A model generated the notes under the pieces. That model made no database searches. It was not told the origin of the DNA and saw nothing but the letters and a program-made list of their open reading frames with translations. From CAVWDU01 sp963753815 (GTDB lineage Bacteria > Pseudomonadota > Gammaproteobacteria > Pseudomonadales > Halieaceae): a DNA stretch of 64,000 nt. Shown here in pieces: positions 51,530 to 60,465 of this stretch. The stretch's first letter is position 1, and each line of letters starts with the position of its first letter. The translations under genes and the position numbers were made by a program. The stretch spans positions 1,364,001 to 1,428,000 of the forward strand of contig CAVWDU010000003.1 of NCBI GenBank assembly GCA_963753815.1, given 5' to 3'.

Positions 51530-52460
51530 CCGGTTTGGCGGACGTCGCGCTGGCGGCGGGATCGCTCGCTGGCTGCGCACCCATAATCCGCTCGGGGTCG
51601 ATACTTACCAGCTTCTGGTACTCGTAATCACTGAGCACGAAAAACGGCACGAAGCGGCTGCTGTGCACGTAATGGGCGCCTTCTAGGGAATACAGCTCGA
51701 GCGATTGCGCGCCACTCAGGCTCTCCGCGTGCAGGGTCAGGTCGGGGTCCAGCGCGGCGAGGTCGCGCTGCAGGTCCTCGTTCGCCACGCCGGCAACCTG
51801 CAGGTTTTCCAGGCAATCCAGCAGTGCCAGCAACTCACGCTGGTCAGGGACCTGCTCCCAACCCGAAATCCAGCCTTCACCCTCGCGCCGGATGTCATAG
51901 GTCTCCGTCGCGATGCTCACCGGCACCCGCAGCTGCAGCAGCCCGCGATCCAGCCAGGGATCCGGGATCGCCGGGGCATCGAAGTTGTTGAAGTCGATAG
52001 TGTACACCGCCTGCTGCCGGTCGGCGCGGGCGTGGACCTTGCGAAAGCCGGGTGATGTCCCCAGGTACAGGGTGCCCAGCAGCTGATCGTTGCCGATCAG
52101 TATGATCCGCCGCTGGAAATGATAGTCCGCAACCTGGAAGCGCTGCCTGGCAGCGGCGGTCTTGCCGACCGGCCAGTCCGGCCTTGGCCGATTCAGGCCA
52201 TTGAGCAGCTCGGCAACTTTCTCGCCGTCCACGGGGAGTTCGTCTGACTCGGCCAGGGCCCACCGGCCGCCGGAGCGGTGCAGCACGACCTCGTTGCCGC
52301 GGTCATCGGCGATGTGAATCTCATCGACATCGGCGGGCTGCATGTGCACCAGCGGGCCGACGGCATTTTCAGTCGCATTGTCGCCGCGTGGCCAGTAGAC
52401 GTAGGCGGTAACGGCGCACTGGATCACTAATAGCGCCAGCAGGATACCGCGCGGCGTCAT
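51510..52460 (-). CDS. DUF4340 domain membrane-anchored protein
   Basis: The 316-residue protein has one N-terminal membrane segment (ILLALLVIQCAVTAYVYWP, residues 5-23) and a periplasmic DUF4340 domain of repeated beta-strand units (VDEIHIADDRGNEVVLHRSG, WALAESDELPVDGEKVAELL, GTLYLGTSPGFRKVHAR). DUF4340 proteins nearly always follow GldF/GldG-type ABC genes, as here. ATG 52460 shares its A with the TGA stop of the upstream gene, so translation is coupled; a GTG at 52463 is an alternative start. Function unknown. Confidence 0.85.
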   Translation of the reverse strand: MTPRGILLALLVIQCAVTAYVYWPRGDNATENAVGPLVHMQPADVDEIHIADDRGNEVVLHRSGGRWALAESDELPVDGEKVAELLNGLNRPRPDWPVGKTAAARQRFQVADYHFQRRIILIGNDQLLGTLYLGTSPGFRKVHARADRQQAVYTIDFNNFDAPAIPDPWLDRGLLQLRVPVSIATETYDIRREGEGWISGWEQVPDQRELLALLDCLENLQVAGVANEDLQRDLAALDPDLTLHAESLSGAQSLELYSLEGAHYVHSSRFVPFFVLSDYEYQKLVSIDPERIMGAQPASDPAASATSAKPVSSRER

Positions 52461-55321
52461 CACAGGCCGAGCTCGCGCGCGTAGGCACGCCGGCGCAGCT
52501 TGCGTGCAATCACGCAGATGATCACCAGCAGCCCCAGCCAGGCGATTGCCAGGCCGTAGTTGAGGTACTCGAGGGTCTGTTGCGACTGGCGCTCCATGGG
52601 TGGCAGTGTGCGGTTGACCTGGCTGCGGGAGCGGATGCGCAGTGAATCCGCGTCGTGCAGCGCCCAGTCCAGGGTATTGAGGAAAAGCTCCAGCGCACCC
52701 AGGTAGCGCTCGCCACTGCCGCTCGCTGTCGTCGCCAGCATCTGGTCATCGAGGAAGTCGTTGGACCCGAACACGATCAGGCGCGCCGACTCCGGAGACC
52801 TGCGGATGACTCTTGCGGGCACACCGGTGTCGACCGCCCCGGGGCGGTCCGGTGCTTCCCGGTCGCCGAAGGCGGATTGGAAACGGCCCTCCAACACCAC
52901 GGTCAGCGGTTGTGAAGACAGCGCGCTGGTGGGCTGGAAATCGGCCCTGCCGTCGGCGTCGAGGCGGGGTGTGATGTCCGGGTCTGAGGAGAGCCATGAC
53001 TCTGGCGACGAGCGCAACAGATTCACGGCACGCCGCCCGCGTGGCTGGGTCTGGACGGTGATCGGTGACGCCCACACCATGGTGACCTGGGGCAGGGACT
53101 CCGTGGCGGGGTGCTCCCTGGCGATGCCCTCGTCACGGATGTCGATGAAATAGGGGTAGTCGATCATCTGCACGTCGCGGAACGCGTATCCCGCGGCCTG
53201 GCGTTGAACCGGGGCGGGAATAGCGGCGTTGCGCCGGTCGAGTACCAGCGCGTCGCCGATGCCTATACCGTGGTGAGAGAGCCACTGCTCGAGGCCGCTG
53301 GGCCAGTCCTGGCGGCGCAGCTCGCCGTCGGCGAGTTCCACCGTATAGGGCGAACTGGCGATCAGTACCGTACCCCCGCGCATCAGGAACTGATCGATGG
53401 CATAGACCGCCGCCTCCGACAGGCGGTGGGGTGCCAGCACGGCGAGAACATCGGCCTCCGGAGCGATGCTGCCATCGGCGAGATCCTCCATGATCAGGCT
53501 ATAGTCCCGGGCGAGAGCGTTCTCTACCCGGTTAAACGTCGGCCCGCCCAGGCGGAAGCGGGCCATATCCGGGTGCACATCCGGCACCGATAGGGCGACG
53601 GTGCGCGTGATCCCGGCGGCGAACCGCCGGATACCCGCCATCAGAACCTCCGGGAACTGTTTACTATCGAACGCTGCCGTGGGAAGCGCGATGGCCTGTT
53701 CCCGGTCCCGGAGGATCAGGGAAAAGAAGAAAGGCTCGTCGCCCTGCAGAGGGGACACCATGGGTGTCAGCCCCCATTGCTCCTGTATCTGCGTCGCAAT
53801 CCGGCCGTCACCGGCGGTCGGGTCGACGAAACGCGCCGTGAATTTTCCGCCCGCCGCGGCGGTGATGGAGTCGAGGTGCGCGGCGATCGTCTGCCGATAG
53901 TCCCGCAGCAGCCCGGGAAGCGCCGCATCGGCCGAGACATAGGCAATGAGCTCAAGGGGCGCGTCGATGGTGGCCCAGACGTCTCCACCGGACCGGTACT
54001 CCCGCAACACCTCGCGCACGGCGCGGGTGATATCCGCCTCGGGACTGCGCAGCCCGACGTAAGGCGGCGAGGCGGCACCACCCCCGGCCCCGGCTGCCGA
54101 TGGTTTTATCTCGACCAGCTCGCGGAAGCCGAGAGTCTGGTAGGCGTCGCCGTACTGGACCAGCAGGTGGAAATAGGCATTCACCAGTGAAGACTGGTAG
54201 CGGTCTGCCACCTGGAACGGTGTCGCCCGGATTCCGTAGCGCTCGTGCGCTTCCCGCTCCAGCTCAGGCGACCGGGCGGGATCGACCCACTCGACGCGAA
54301 CCCGGTCGCCGCCGGCGATTGCATACTCCTGCAGCAGGTCGCGCAACTGCGGCACCAGGGGCGACAGCAACGGGTGTGACTTGGCGCTGAAATAGCCGCG
54401 TAGCAACAGCGGTTCGGCGAGTTGCTCCAGCACCTCCTCGGTGGCGTCCGAGATGGAGTAGATGCGGCCCTGGGTCACGTCCATGCGTAACGCCTTCAGT
54501 GGGTACAGCCAGATATTGATGACCAGTAGGTTGAGCAACAACAGGATCAGGACGCCGCGCCAGCGCCGGTGACGGGAGGTGCGCGCCGATAGCGCCCAGC
54601 GCTCGCGCTCGAGCGTATAGGTGTTGAGCGCCAGAAACCCGATGGTCAGACTCAGGTAGTAGACGAGATCGCGCAGGTCGATCACACCCCGGGTGATGCT
54701 GTCGAAGCGGGCGCTGGTGCTGAACATGCGCAGCACGTCGCCGACGTTGTCGTCGAAGAACCCGGTAAGGGTGACGCGCCCCGACAGGTAGAGTAACCCG
54801 CACAACAGTACAGTGCCGATCAGGCTGACGATGGGGTTGTCGGTGCGCGACGACACGAACAGGCCGGCGCTGAGGTAGGCGGCGCCGAGCAAGGTGCTGG
54901 CGACGTAGCCAGCCGCCACCGGGCCCCAGTCCAGCTCGCCGATGGCCGCAACCGTGACCGGCAGGGGCAGGGTGCCGGTGAGGGCGACCAGCAACAGGCC
55001 GAAACAGGCCAGGAACTTGCCGAGTACGAAGCGCCACAGACTTGCCGGCTGGGTCATCACGTGTTCCAGGGTGCCGGACCGCCGCTCCTCGCTCCACATG
55101 CGCATGGTGACAGCCGCGCTGAGAAAGATCAGCAACAGGGGCATCCACTCAAACAGGGGCCTCAGGTCGGCGATATTGCGGGCGAAGAAGGCCTCTACCC
55201 AGAAAAACACGAACAGCGTGGTCGCCGCGAAGACGGAGAGAAACAGCCAGGCAACCGGGGAGGCAAAAAACAGCCGCAGCTCTTTTTGCGCGACCCGCCG
55301 GCTGACGGCTTCAATCCTCAT
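52460..55321 (-). CDS. Fused ABC-2 permease (GldF-like) and GldG-like auxiliary protein
   Basis: The 953-residue protein joins two normally separate proteins. Residues of about 1-240 form an ABC-2 permease with six membrane segments (WLFLSVFAATTLFVFFW, LPLLLIFLSAAVTMRMW-like, FLACFGLLLVALTG and others), including EERRSGTLEHVMTQP. After a membrane segment at about 260-280 (VLILLLLNLLVINIWLYPL) comes a large periplasmic GldG/IFT52-like domain (DVTQGRIYSISDATEEVLEQL...), ending in a final membrane helix (YGLAIAWLGLLVIICVIA) near the C-terminus. It works with the ATPase encoded just upstream. The internal ATG 55321 is the likely start, overlapping the ATPase gene by 11 bases. Confidence 0.87.
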   Translation of the reverse strand: MRIEAVSRRVAQKELRLFFASPVAWLFLSVFAATTLFVFFWVEAFFARNIADLRPLFEWMPLLLIFLSAAVTMRMWSEERRSGTLEHVMTQPASLWRFVLGKFLACFGLLLVALTGTLPLPVTVAAIGELDWGPVAAGYVASTLLGAAYLSAGLFVSSRTDNPIVSLIGTVLLCGLLYLSGRVTLTGFFDDNVGDVLRMFSTSARFDSITRGVIDLRDLVYYLSLTIGFLALNTYTLERERWALSARTSRHRRWRGVLILLLLNLLVINIWLYPLKALRMDVTQGRIYSISDATEEVLEQLAEPLLLRGYFSAKSHPLLSPLVPQLRDLLQEYAIAGGDRVRVEWVDPARSPELEREAHERYGIRATPFQVADRYQSSLVNAYFHLLVQYGDAYQTLGFRELVEIKPSAAGAGGGAASPPYVGLRSPEADITRAVREVLREYRSGGDVWATIDAPLELIAYVSADAALPGLLRDYRQTIAAHLDSITAAAGGKFTARFVDPTAGDGRIATQIQEQWGLTPMVSPLQGDEPFFFSLILRDREQAIALPTAAFDSKQFPEVLMAGIRRFAAGITRTVALSVPDVHPDMARFRLGGPTFNRVENALARDYSLIMEDLADGSIAPEADVLAVLAPHRLSEAAVYAIDQFLMRGGTVLIASSPYTVELADGELRRQDWPSGLEQWLSHHGIGIGDALVLDRRNAAIPAPVQRQAAGYAFRDVQMIDYPYFIDIRDEGIAREHPATESLPQVTMVWASPITVQTQPRGRRAVNLLRSSPESWLSSDPDITPRLDADGRADFQPTSALSSQPLTVVLEGRFQSAFGDREAPDRPGAVDTGVPARVIRRSPESARLIVFGSNDFLDDQMLATTASGSGERYLGALELFLNTLDWALHDADSLRIRSRSQVNRTLPPMERQSQQTLEYLNYGLAIAWLGLLVIICVIARKLRRRAYARELGL

Positions 55322-56282
55322 CGCCGTCCCCCTGGTCATCCGCCGCCGGTTGCCCGCCGTGCCCTGTTGCACTCATGGCATCGCGAAATACCTCGCCGAG
55401 ATTCCGTTCGATCGGGTTGAGCTGATGCAATCGGGCGCCGTTGTTGATGACGCAACGGGCGATAGCATCCGCCGCCTCGTCCATGTCGATGCCGGGTGCG
55501 AGGTCGATCACGAAATCGAAGCTGGCCGGTGCATGGTGTACGCGCGCGATGACCGGCAGGTGAACCAGTGACTCGGGCAGGTCAGGGGCGCTGTCACAGG
55601 TTTTCAGTCGCAGCTTGCCGCTCTCGCGCAGGGCTTTCAGGGGCTCGTCGAGCACCAGGACACCGTTGCGCAGGACCAGTACCCGATCGCACACGGCCTC
55701 GACCTCCTGCATGATGTGGGTAGAGAGGATCACGGTGGCCCGCCGGGAGATCTGCCGGATCAGTTCGCGGATATGGTCAGCGTGCTGGACATCGAGACCG
55801 TTGGCGGGTTCGTCCAGGATCAGCAGGCGGGGCGTACCGAGTATCGCCTGGGCGACGCCTACCCGCTGCTTGAGGCCCCGCGATAGTGTATCGATCCTGT
55901 CCAGTGCACGCGCTTCCAGGTCGGTGGACACTATTGCGGTCCGGATCGCATGCATGCGCTCGTCAGCCGGGATCCCCTTGAGGGTAGCGACGTAGTCGAG
56001 ATAGTCCGCCACGATCATCTCCGGGTACAGTGGCAGGTTCTCCGGCAGATAGCCAAGTTCCCGCTGCAGTTCGTGGGCGCCGGCATCCAGCGGCTTACCC
56101 GCGACCCGGATTTCGCCGGCGGAGGGCTCGAGGTAGCCGCTCAGCATCTTCATGATAGTGGTCTTGCCGGCGCCGTTATGCCCCAGCAGGCCGACGACCC
56201 CGTGATCGTCGATCTGGAACGAAACGTCGTCAACCGCGGTGTGGGTACCGTAGCGACGGGTGATGGAGTCAACGGCAATCAT
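55311..56282 (-). CDS. ABC transporter ATP-binding protein (GldA-like)
   Basis: This 323-residue ATPase has Walker A GHNGAGKT (about residues 39-46), signature LSRGLKQRVG (about 135-144), Walker B RLLILDEP and a C-terminal extension of about 100 residues (DVS-type accessory region). In the family it drives an ABC-2 permease such as GldF, encoded directly downstream. ATG 56282 begins MIAVDSITRRYG; an upstream in-frame extension to 56324 lacks support. Confidence 0.92.
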   Translation of the reverse strand: MIAVDSITRRYGTHTAVDDVSFQIDDHGVVGLLGHNGAGKTTIMKMLSGYLEPSAGEIRVAGKPLDAGAHELQRELGYLPENLPLYPEMIVADYLDYVATLKGIPADERMHAIRTAIVSTDLEARALDRIDTLSRGLKQRVGVAQAILGTPRLLILDEPANGLDVQHADHIRELIRQISRRATVILSTHIMQEVEAVCDRVLVLRNGVLVLDEPLKALRESGKLRLKTCDSAPDLPESLVHLPVIARVHHAPASFDFVIDLAPGIDMDEAADAIARCVINNGARLHQLNPIERNLGEVFRDAMSATGHGGQPAADDQGDGDED

Positions 56283-56292
56283 CGCGTCGGGC

Positions 56293-57048
56293 CTAGCCAA
56301 ACAACAGTTTGATGATAAAGGCAATGAGTACCAGGTTGAGCACGGAGCGGATCAGTTTTTCGCCGCGGCTGACCGTGAAGTGGGCCCCCAGGTAACCGCC
56401 CAGTGCCATGCCCAGGGCCAGCGCCGCGCCCATCGTCCAGAGCACCGATAGCTGGCTGGCGAATATCGCCAGAGCCACCACCGTGTAGCCGGCGACGATG
56501 ACAACCTTGTGCATATTGGTGCGTACGAGGTCAAAGCCCATCACCCGGTTGAGTATCGGCATCAGGATAAAGCCGACACCGATCTGGATAAAGCCGCCCC
56601 AGAACCCTGCCGCCACCATCAGCAGGTGGCCCCGCAGCAATTGCCGACGATCGGGGCGGTGGTCGCTGGCGTGCTCCCGCGCTCCTGGGTCGAAATGCAT
56701 GATCAGCATCACCGCCACCATCACTACGGCCAAGATCCGGTTGAACCAGGGCCCGTCGAGGCGCACGCCCAGCAGTGCACCCGCTATGGCTCCTGGTATC
56801 GCGCACGCGGTCAGCGTGAGGCTCAGGCGCAGGTCGGTGTAGCCGCGGCGCATGAAAGTCAATGTCGCCGATATATTCTGCGCCAGAATCGCCACGCGGT
56901 TGGTACCGTTTGCCACCGCGCCGGGGACGCCCATGAATACCATGACAGGAATGGTGACGAGTGAGCCGCCGCCCGCCATGACGTTGAGGAAGCCGGCAAG
57001 TATCCCGACCAGCGCGAGCGCCGCCCCTTGCCAGACGGTGAAATCCAT
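56293..57048 (-). CDS. Sulfite exporter TauE/SafE family membrane protein
   Basis: The 251-residue protein has about eight membrane segments. The N-terminal half carries the family pattern AGFLNVMAGGGSLVTIPVMVFMG (partly quoted; about residues 19-41), and the second half repeats it (GFWGGFIQIGVGFILMPIL). Such proteins export anions or organosulfur compounds, but substrates are rarely known. It lies ten bases downstream of gor and eleven upstream of the ABC ATPase gene, so all five are likely one transcript. Confidence 0.88.
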   Translation of the reverse strand: MDFTVWQGAALALVGILAGFLNVMAGGGSLVTIPVMVFMGVPGAVANGTNRVAILAQNISATLTFMRRGYTDLRLSLTLTACAIPGAIAGALLGVRLDGPWFNRILAVVMVAVMLIMHFDPGAREHASDHRPDRRQLLRGHLLMVAAGFWGGFIQIGVGFILMPILNRVMGFDLVRTNMHKVVIVAGYTVVALAIFASQLSVLWTMGAALALGMALGGYLGAHFTVSRGEKLIRSVLNLVLIAFIIKLLFG

Positions 57049-57057
57049 CGGCCGGGC

Positions 57058-58416
57058 TCAGTCCTCGGTCCAGGGTTCGCGCATGGTGACAAATTCTTCC
57101 GCGGCCGTGGGGTGGATGCCGATGGTGGCATCGAACTGGGCTTTGGTGGCCCCGGTGCGCAGCGCGACGGCAAAGCCCTGGACAATCTCCCCCGCATCCG
57201 GACCCATCATGTGCAGACCGACCACCCGGTCACTGGCCTTGTCGACGATCAGTTTCATGAACGTCTTTTCGTCCCGGCCACTGATCGTGTGTTTCATCGG
57301 CCTGAAGGTCGATTTGAACAGTCGAATGTGACCAAACTTCGCCCTGGCCTCCTCCTCGGTAAAGCCGACCGTGCCGATATTCGGCTGGCAAAAAACCGCG
57401 GAGGGTATGAACTCGTAACCGACCTCCCCCTCGCCGCCGCCGAATTGGGTGCGGGCGAAGGCCATACCCTCCGCCAGGGCGACCGGTGTCAGTTCGGTAC
57501 CGCCGGTGACGTCGCCCAGCGCGAAGATGCTGGGTTCGCTGGTCTGAAAGTGTTCGTCGACGTTGATCGCGCCGAATTCGCTGAGCTCGACATTGACGTT
57601 TTCGAGACCGAGTCCATCGAGGTGGGGTTTGCGCCCGGTGGCGTATAGCACCTGATCGGTAGTCAGGTTGCTGCCGTCGGTCAGCCGCAGTTGCAGGCCC
57701 TCCGCCGAGCGTTCGATGGTCTCCACGTTGACCTCGAAGCGAAGATCGACCCCGGTCTTGGTGATCTCCTGGGCCGCATGGGCGCGGATATCGGCATCGA
57801 ATCCTCGCAGAAACAGTGGGCCACGGTAGAGCTGTGACACCCTTGCGCCCAGACCTTTGAAAATACCGGCAAACTCCACGGCGATGTAGCCGCCGCCGAC
57901 GATGGTAATGTGTTCCGGGAACTGTTCGAGATCGAAGATTTCGTTGGAGGTAAGGGCGAGGTCACTGCCGGGAAAGTCGGGCACGAAGGGCCAGCCGCCG
58001 GTGGCAATCAGAATCTTCTCGGCACTGAAGTTCCGCTCGCCGACGGCCACCGTGTGGGCGTCGATGAGCCGTGCCCGCCCGTCCAGCAGGTCCGCGCCGG
58101 CGCCTTCGAGCAGGCGCTGGTACACCGCATTCAACCGGGCGATTTCCGTCTTCTTGTTGTCGCGTAGCGTTGCCCACTCGAATGGCGCGGGCTGCGTGCC
58201 CCAGCCGAAGCCCTGCGCGTCCTCCAGTGCCTTGCCGAACTCCGAGGCATAGACGTACAGTTTCTTGGGGACGCAGCCGACATTGACACAGGTACCGCCG
58301 AGATAGCGGTCCTCAGCGATTGCCACTCGAGCGCCAAACCCGGCTGCCATGCGGGCGGCCCGGACCCCTCCGGACCCCGCCCCGATAACGAAAAGATCGT
58401 AGTCCCTGTCACTCAT
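57058..58416 (-). CDS. gor: Glutathione-disulfide reductase
   Basis: Regenerates reduced glutathione with NADPH. The 452-residue flavoprotein has FAD motif VIGAGSGGVRAARMAAG (about residues 9-25), the redox-active disulfide GGTCVNVGCVPKKLY (about 39-53), NAD(P) site IVGGGYIAVEFAG and the C-terminal catalytic GIHPTAAEEFVTMR. The ATG at 58416 is preferred to 58431 because GGAGA lies nine bases upstream of it. It opens the minus-strand run that continues into TauE and the ABC genes. Confidence 0.93.
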   Translation of the reverse strand: MSDRDYDLFVIGAGSGGVRAARMAAGFGARVAIAEDRYLGGTCVNVGCVPKKLYVYASEFGKALEDAQGFGWGTQPAPFEWATLRDNKKTEIARLNAVYQRLLEGAGADLLDGRARLIDAHTVAVGERNFSAEKILIATGGWPFVPDFPGSDLALTSNEIFDLEQFPEHITIVGGGYIAVEFAGIFKGLGARVSQLYRGPLFLRGFDADIRAHAAQEITKTGVDLRFEVNVETIERSAEGLQLRLTDGSNLTTDQVLYATGRKPHLDGLGLENVNVELSEFGAINVDEHFQTSEPSIFALGDVTGGTELTPVALAEGMAFARTQFGGGEGEVGYEFIPSAVFCQPNIGTVGFTEEEARAKFGHIRLFKSTFRPMKHTISGRDEKTFMKLIVDKASDRVVGLHMMGPDAGEIVQGFAVALRTGATKAQFDATIGIHPTAAEEFVTMREPWTED

Positions 58417-58661
58417 TGTCGCTGTCTCCATCTCCGAGGACCGGCAAGTTTATCAGTGTTGATGGTCTCGATCATGTGGCATTGGTCTGCGATGCCCGCC
58501 GGACCTACCCCGGGCGGGCTTGGGGGCGGCGTCAGATTCCGGTATTGTCCGGCGCTTTCCCGAAAACTGTTCGCCTGCGGGGAAATAGCCCGTCCGCGCC
58601 GTATCCCTGTCGGGGTCGGCACCAGCTGTGCCCCCCGCTTCGACCATCCCGGTGACCCACT

Positions 58662-59705
58662 ATGAAAATCACGCTATACCTCATCTTTCTCCTGTCGGCC
58701 CTGGCACTGAGCCCGGCGATCAGCGCCGATGATGAACCTGAACCCTCCCCGGATATCATCGTTCTGCAGAACGGTTCACGCATCCTCGGTACGGTCACCG
58801 GTGCGCGGGACAGTGTGGTGCGTGTGGACACCGAATTTGCAGGCGAACTGTCTATCGAGTTCGAACACATCGCCTCGATCAAGACCAATCAGCCGGTGCC
58901 GCTGCAATTGCAGGACAGGACGGTGATCGAACCGCAGGAACTGCGCCTCGAGGGTGAGCAGTTCGCGGTTTCCAGAGCCGACGGCACTGAGCGGAATTAC
59001 GCGCTGGATGAACTGAGGGTGCTCAACCCTGAGCCCTGGGAGCTGGGCGAGGGCTACGGATGGACCGGCCGGATGAGCTTCGCGACCTCCATGCAGCGCG
59101 GCAACACCGAAGTGGACGAACTGGACTACCTGCTCGACAGCAAATGGCGCAGTGACAAAGACCGCTATACCTTGCAGATGCTCGCCAATATCGTCGAGAC
59201 CAACGGCGTGGAGAACACCAACAACTGGACTGTCATCGGCAAGTACGATTATTTCCTTAGCGACATTTCATACTGGGGCGTCAACGCCTACGCGCAACAC
59301 GACGAGTTTGCCGATATTGACCTGCGCTGGTACGCCGGCCCCTACCTGGGCCGCGATCTGTTTACTAAACCGATTTTCTCCATGTCTGCCGAGGTTGGCG
59401 CTTCGTACGTCAGCGAGGATCGGGTCGTCGCCGAGGACCAGGAGTACCTGGCGGCTAACTGGAGCCTGGACATGTCGAGCAATTACCTCGGCGGTGAATC
59501 GCGGATGTACTTCAGGCAGATCGGTATATGGAATCTCGAAGAAACATCGGATGTGGTGATCAATACCTGGACAGGCATCAGCTTTCCGCTGCTCTGGAGC
59601 CTCGAGGCGGCGGTTGAAGTTGTCCTGAATTATAACTCCGGAGTGCAGGGCGATACCGAGAAGCTGGATGAGACCTACCGGGTCAGGCTCGGGTACACGT
59701 GGTGA
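58662..59705 (+). CDS. DUF481 outer-membrane beta-barrel protein
   Basis: The 347-residue protein has a signal peptide (residues 1-22, ending AISA), a short strand-rich N-terminal part (IIVLQNGSRILGTVTGARDS), and from about residue 135 a DUF481 barrel with alternating aromatic strands (WTGRMSFATSMQRGNTEVDE, KYDYFLSDISYWGVNAYAQH) ending in YRVRLGYTW, an outer-membrane C-terminal aromatic. It is probably a porin-like salt-stress-type protein. It is divergent from gor. Confidence 0.88.
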   Translation: MKITLYLIFLLSALALSPAISADDEPEPSPDIIVLQNGSRILGTVTGARDSVVRVDTEFAGELSIEFEHIASIKTNQPVPLQLQDRTVIEPQELRLEGEQFAVSRADGTERNYALDELRVLNPEPWELGEGYGWTGRMSFATSMQRGNTEVDELDYLLDSKWRSDKDRYTLQMLANIVETNGVENTNNWTVIGKYDYFLSDISYWGVNAYAQHDEFADIDLRWYAGPYLGRDLFTKPIFSMSAEVGASYVSEDRVVAEDQEYLAANWSLDMSSNYLGGESRMYFRQIGIWNLEETSDVVINTWTGISFPLLWSLEAAVEVVLNYNSGVQGDTEKLDETYRVRLGYTW

Positions 59706-59760
59706 AATCGCACTGATTCCGCTGAATTCCGGCTAGCCGACAGGCCGCGAGCTTCCCAGA

Positions 59761-59780
59761 AGAGCCAGGTTCCTGGCTCT
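59761..59780. repeat. Perfect 9-bp palindrome downstream of the DUF481 gene (terminator-like or REP-like)
   Basis: AGAGCCAGGTTCCTGGCTCT is a perfect inverted repeat with a two-base loop, followed by GACCCCC. The GAGCC..GGCTC with trailing GACCCC resembles repetitive extragenic palindromes linked to RAYT transposases in gammaproteobacteria, but no transposase is present. It lacks a T tract, so ordinary termination is uncertain. Confidence 0.6.
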
Positions 59781-59901
59781 GACCCCCGTCGTCCACTGCT
59801 GACTATCGGCAATGAGTGCGGGCGTTCCTCCTATCCCATCCGAGTGTCCATCGATGGCATCGTGGATCAAGTGGATTGAACGGGGCCCCCGGCCGCTTGC
59901 A

Positions 59902-59985
59902 GCCCGACCGAACGCGGCCCGACCGAACGCGGCCCGACCGAACGCGGCCCGACCGAACGCGGCCCGACCGAACGCGGCCCGACCG
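59902..59985 (+). repeat. 15-bp GC-rich tandem repeat array
   Basis: Six GACCG words recur with an exact 15-bp period (59906, 59921, 59936, 59951, 59966, 59981). The unit is GCGGCCCGACCGAAC. The array ends four bases before the stop codon of the convergent zinc-ribbon gene. It has no unique spacers, so it is not a CRISPR array. Confidence 0.92.
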
Positions 59986-59988
59986 TAA

Positions 59989-60393
59989 TCAGGTGGGGCG
60001 CTTGCCCTTGACCAGCCGCCGGAACCAGTCGGCCCAGGTCTCGTGCTTGTAGTCGCTGAATTCGCCCGCGTCCATGAACATGCCGTGCTCGTCGCATTCC
60101 TCAAACCAGATATGCGGTTGCGCGGGGTCAGATGATTTGCGCATATCCTTGCCACAGCGTGGGCACGCGATGTCCTCCACGGAATCCCATTTTTTCCCGC
60201 CCTTGGGGCTACCGGTGTCCAGGGCGTCGCCCATCCACTTGCCTTTCAGGTGTTCGGCCTCACCGGCGTCGAACCAGATCCCGCTGCAATGCGTGCAGCG
60301 ATCGATGACAACATCGCCGCCGTAGGTTATTTCGTCCATGCCATGACCACATTTCGGGCATTTGATGCTGTGCTTGGCCTCGTCGTATTCCAT
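59989..60393 (-). CDS. zf-TFIIB-type zinc-ribbon protein
   Basis: The 134-residue protein (MEYDEAKHS start, with CAGGGGAAA upstream) has a first zinc ribbon CPKCGHGM...CTHCSGIWFDAGE (about residues 12-46) and a second half-like module CPRCGKDM...ECDEHGMFMDAGE (about 78-116), where the last ligand pair is Cys and His. These tandem TFIIB-type ribbons are found in small bacterial proteins of unknown function. The tail FRRLVKGKRPT is basic. Confidence 0.83.
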   Translation of the reverse strand: MEYDEAKHSIKCPKCGHGMDEITYGGDVVIDRCTHCSGIWFDAGEAEHLKGKWMGDALDTGSPKGGKKWDSVEDIACPRCGKDMRKSSDPAQPHIWFEECDEHGMFMDAGEFSDYKHETWADWFRRLVKGKRPT

Positions 60394-60465
60394 CGGTTTC
60401 CCCTGTCGCTGGCTAATCAAGCCTTGATTATAGTCTGCGATGGCGTTTGGCAACAGGTGTCGCGA

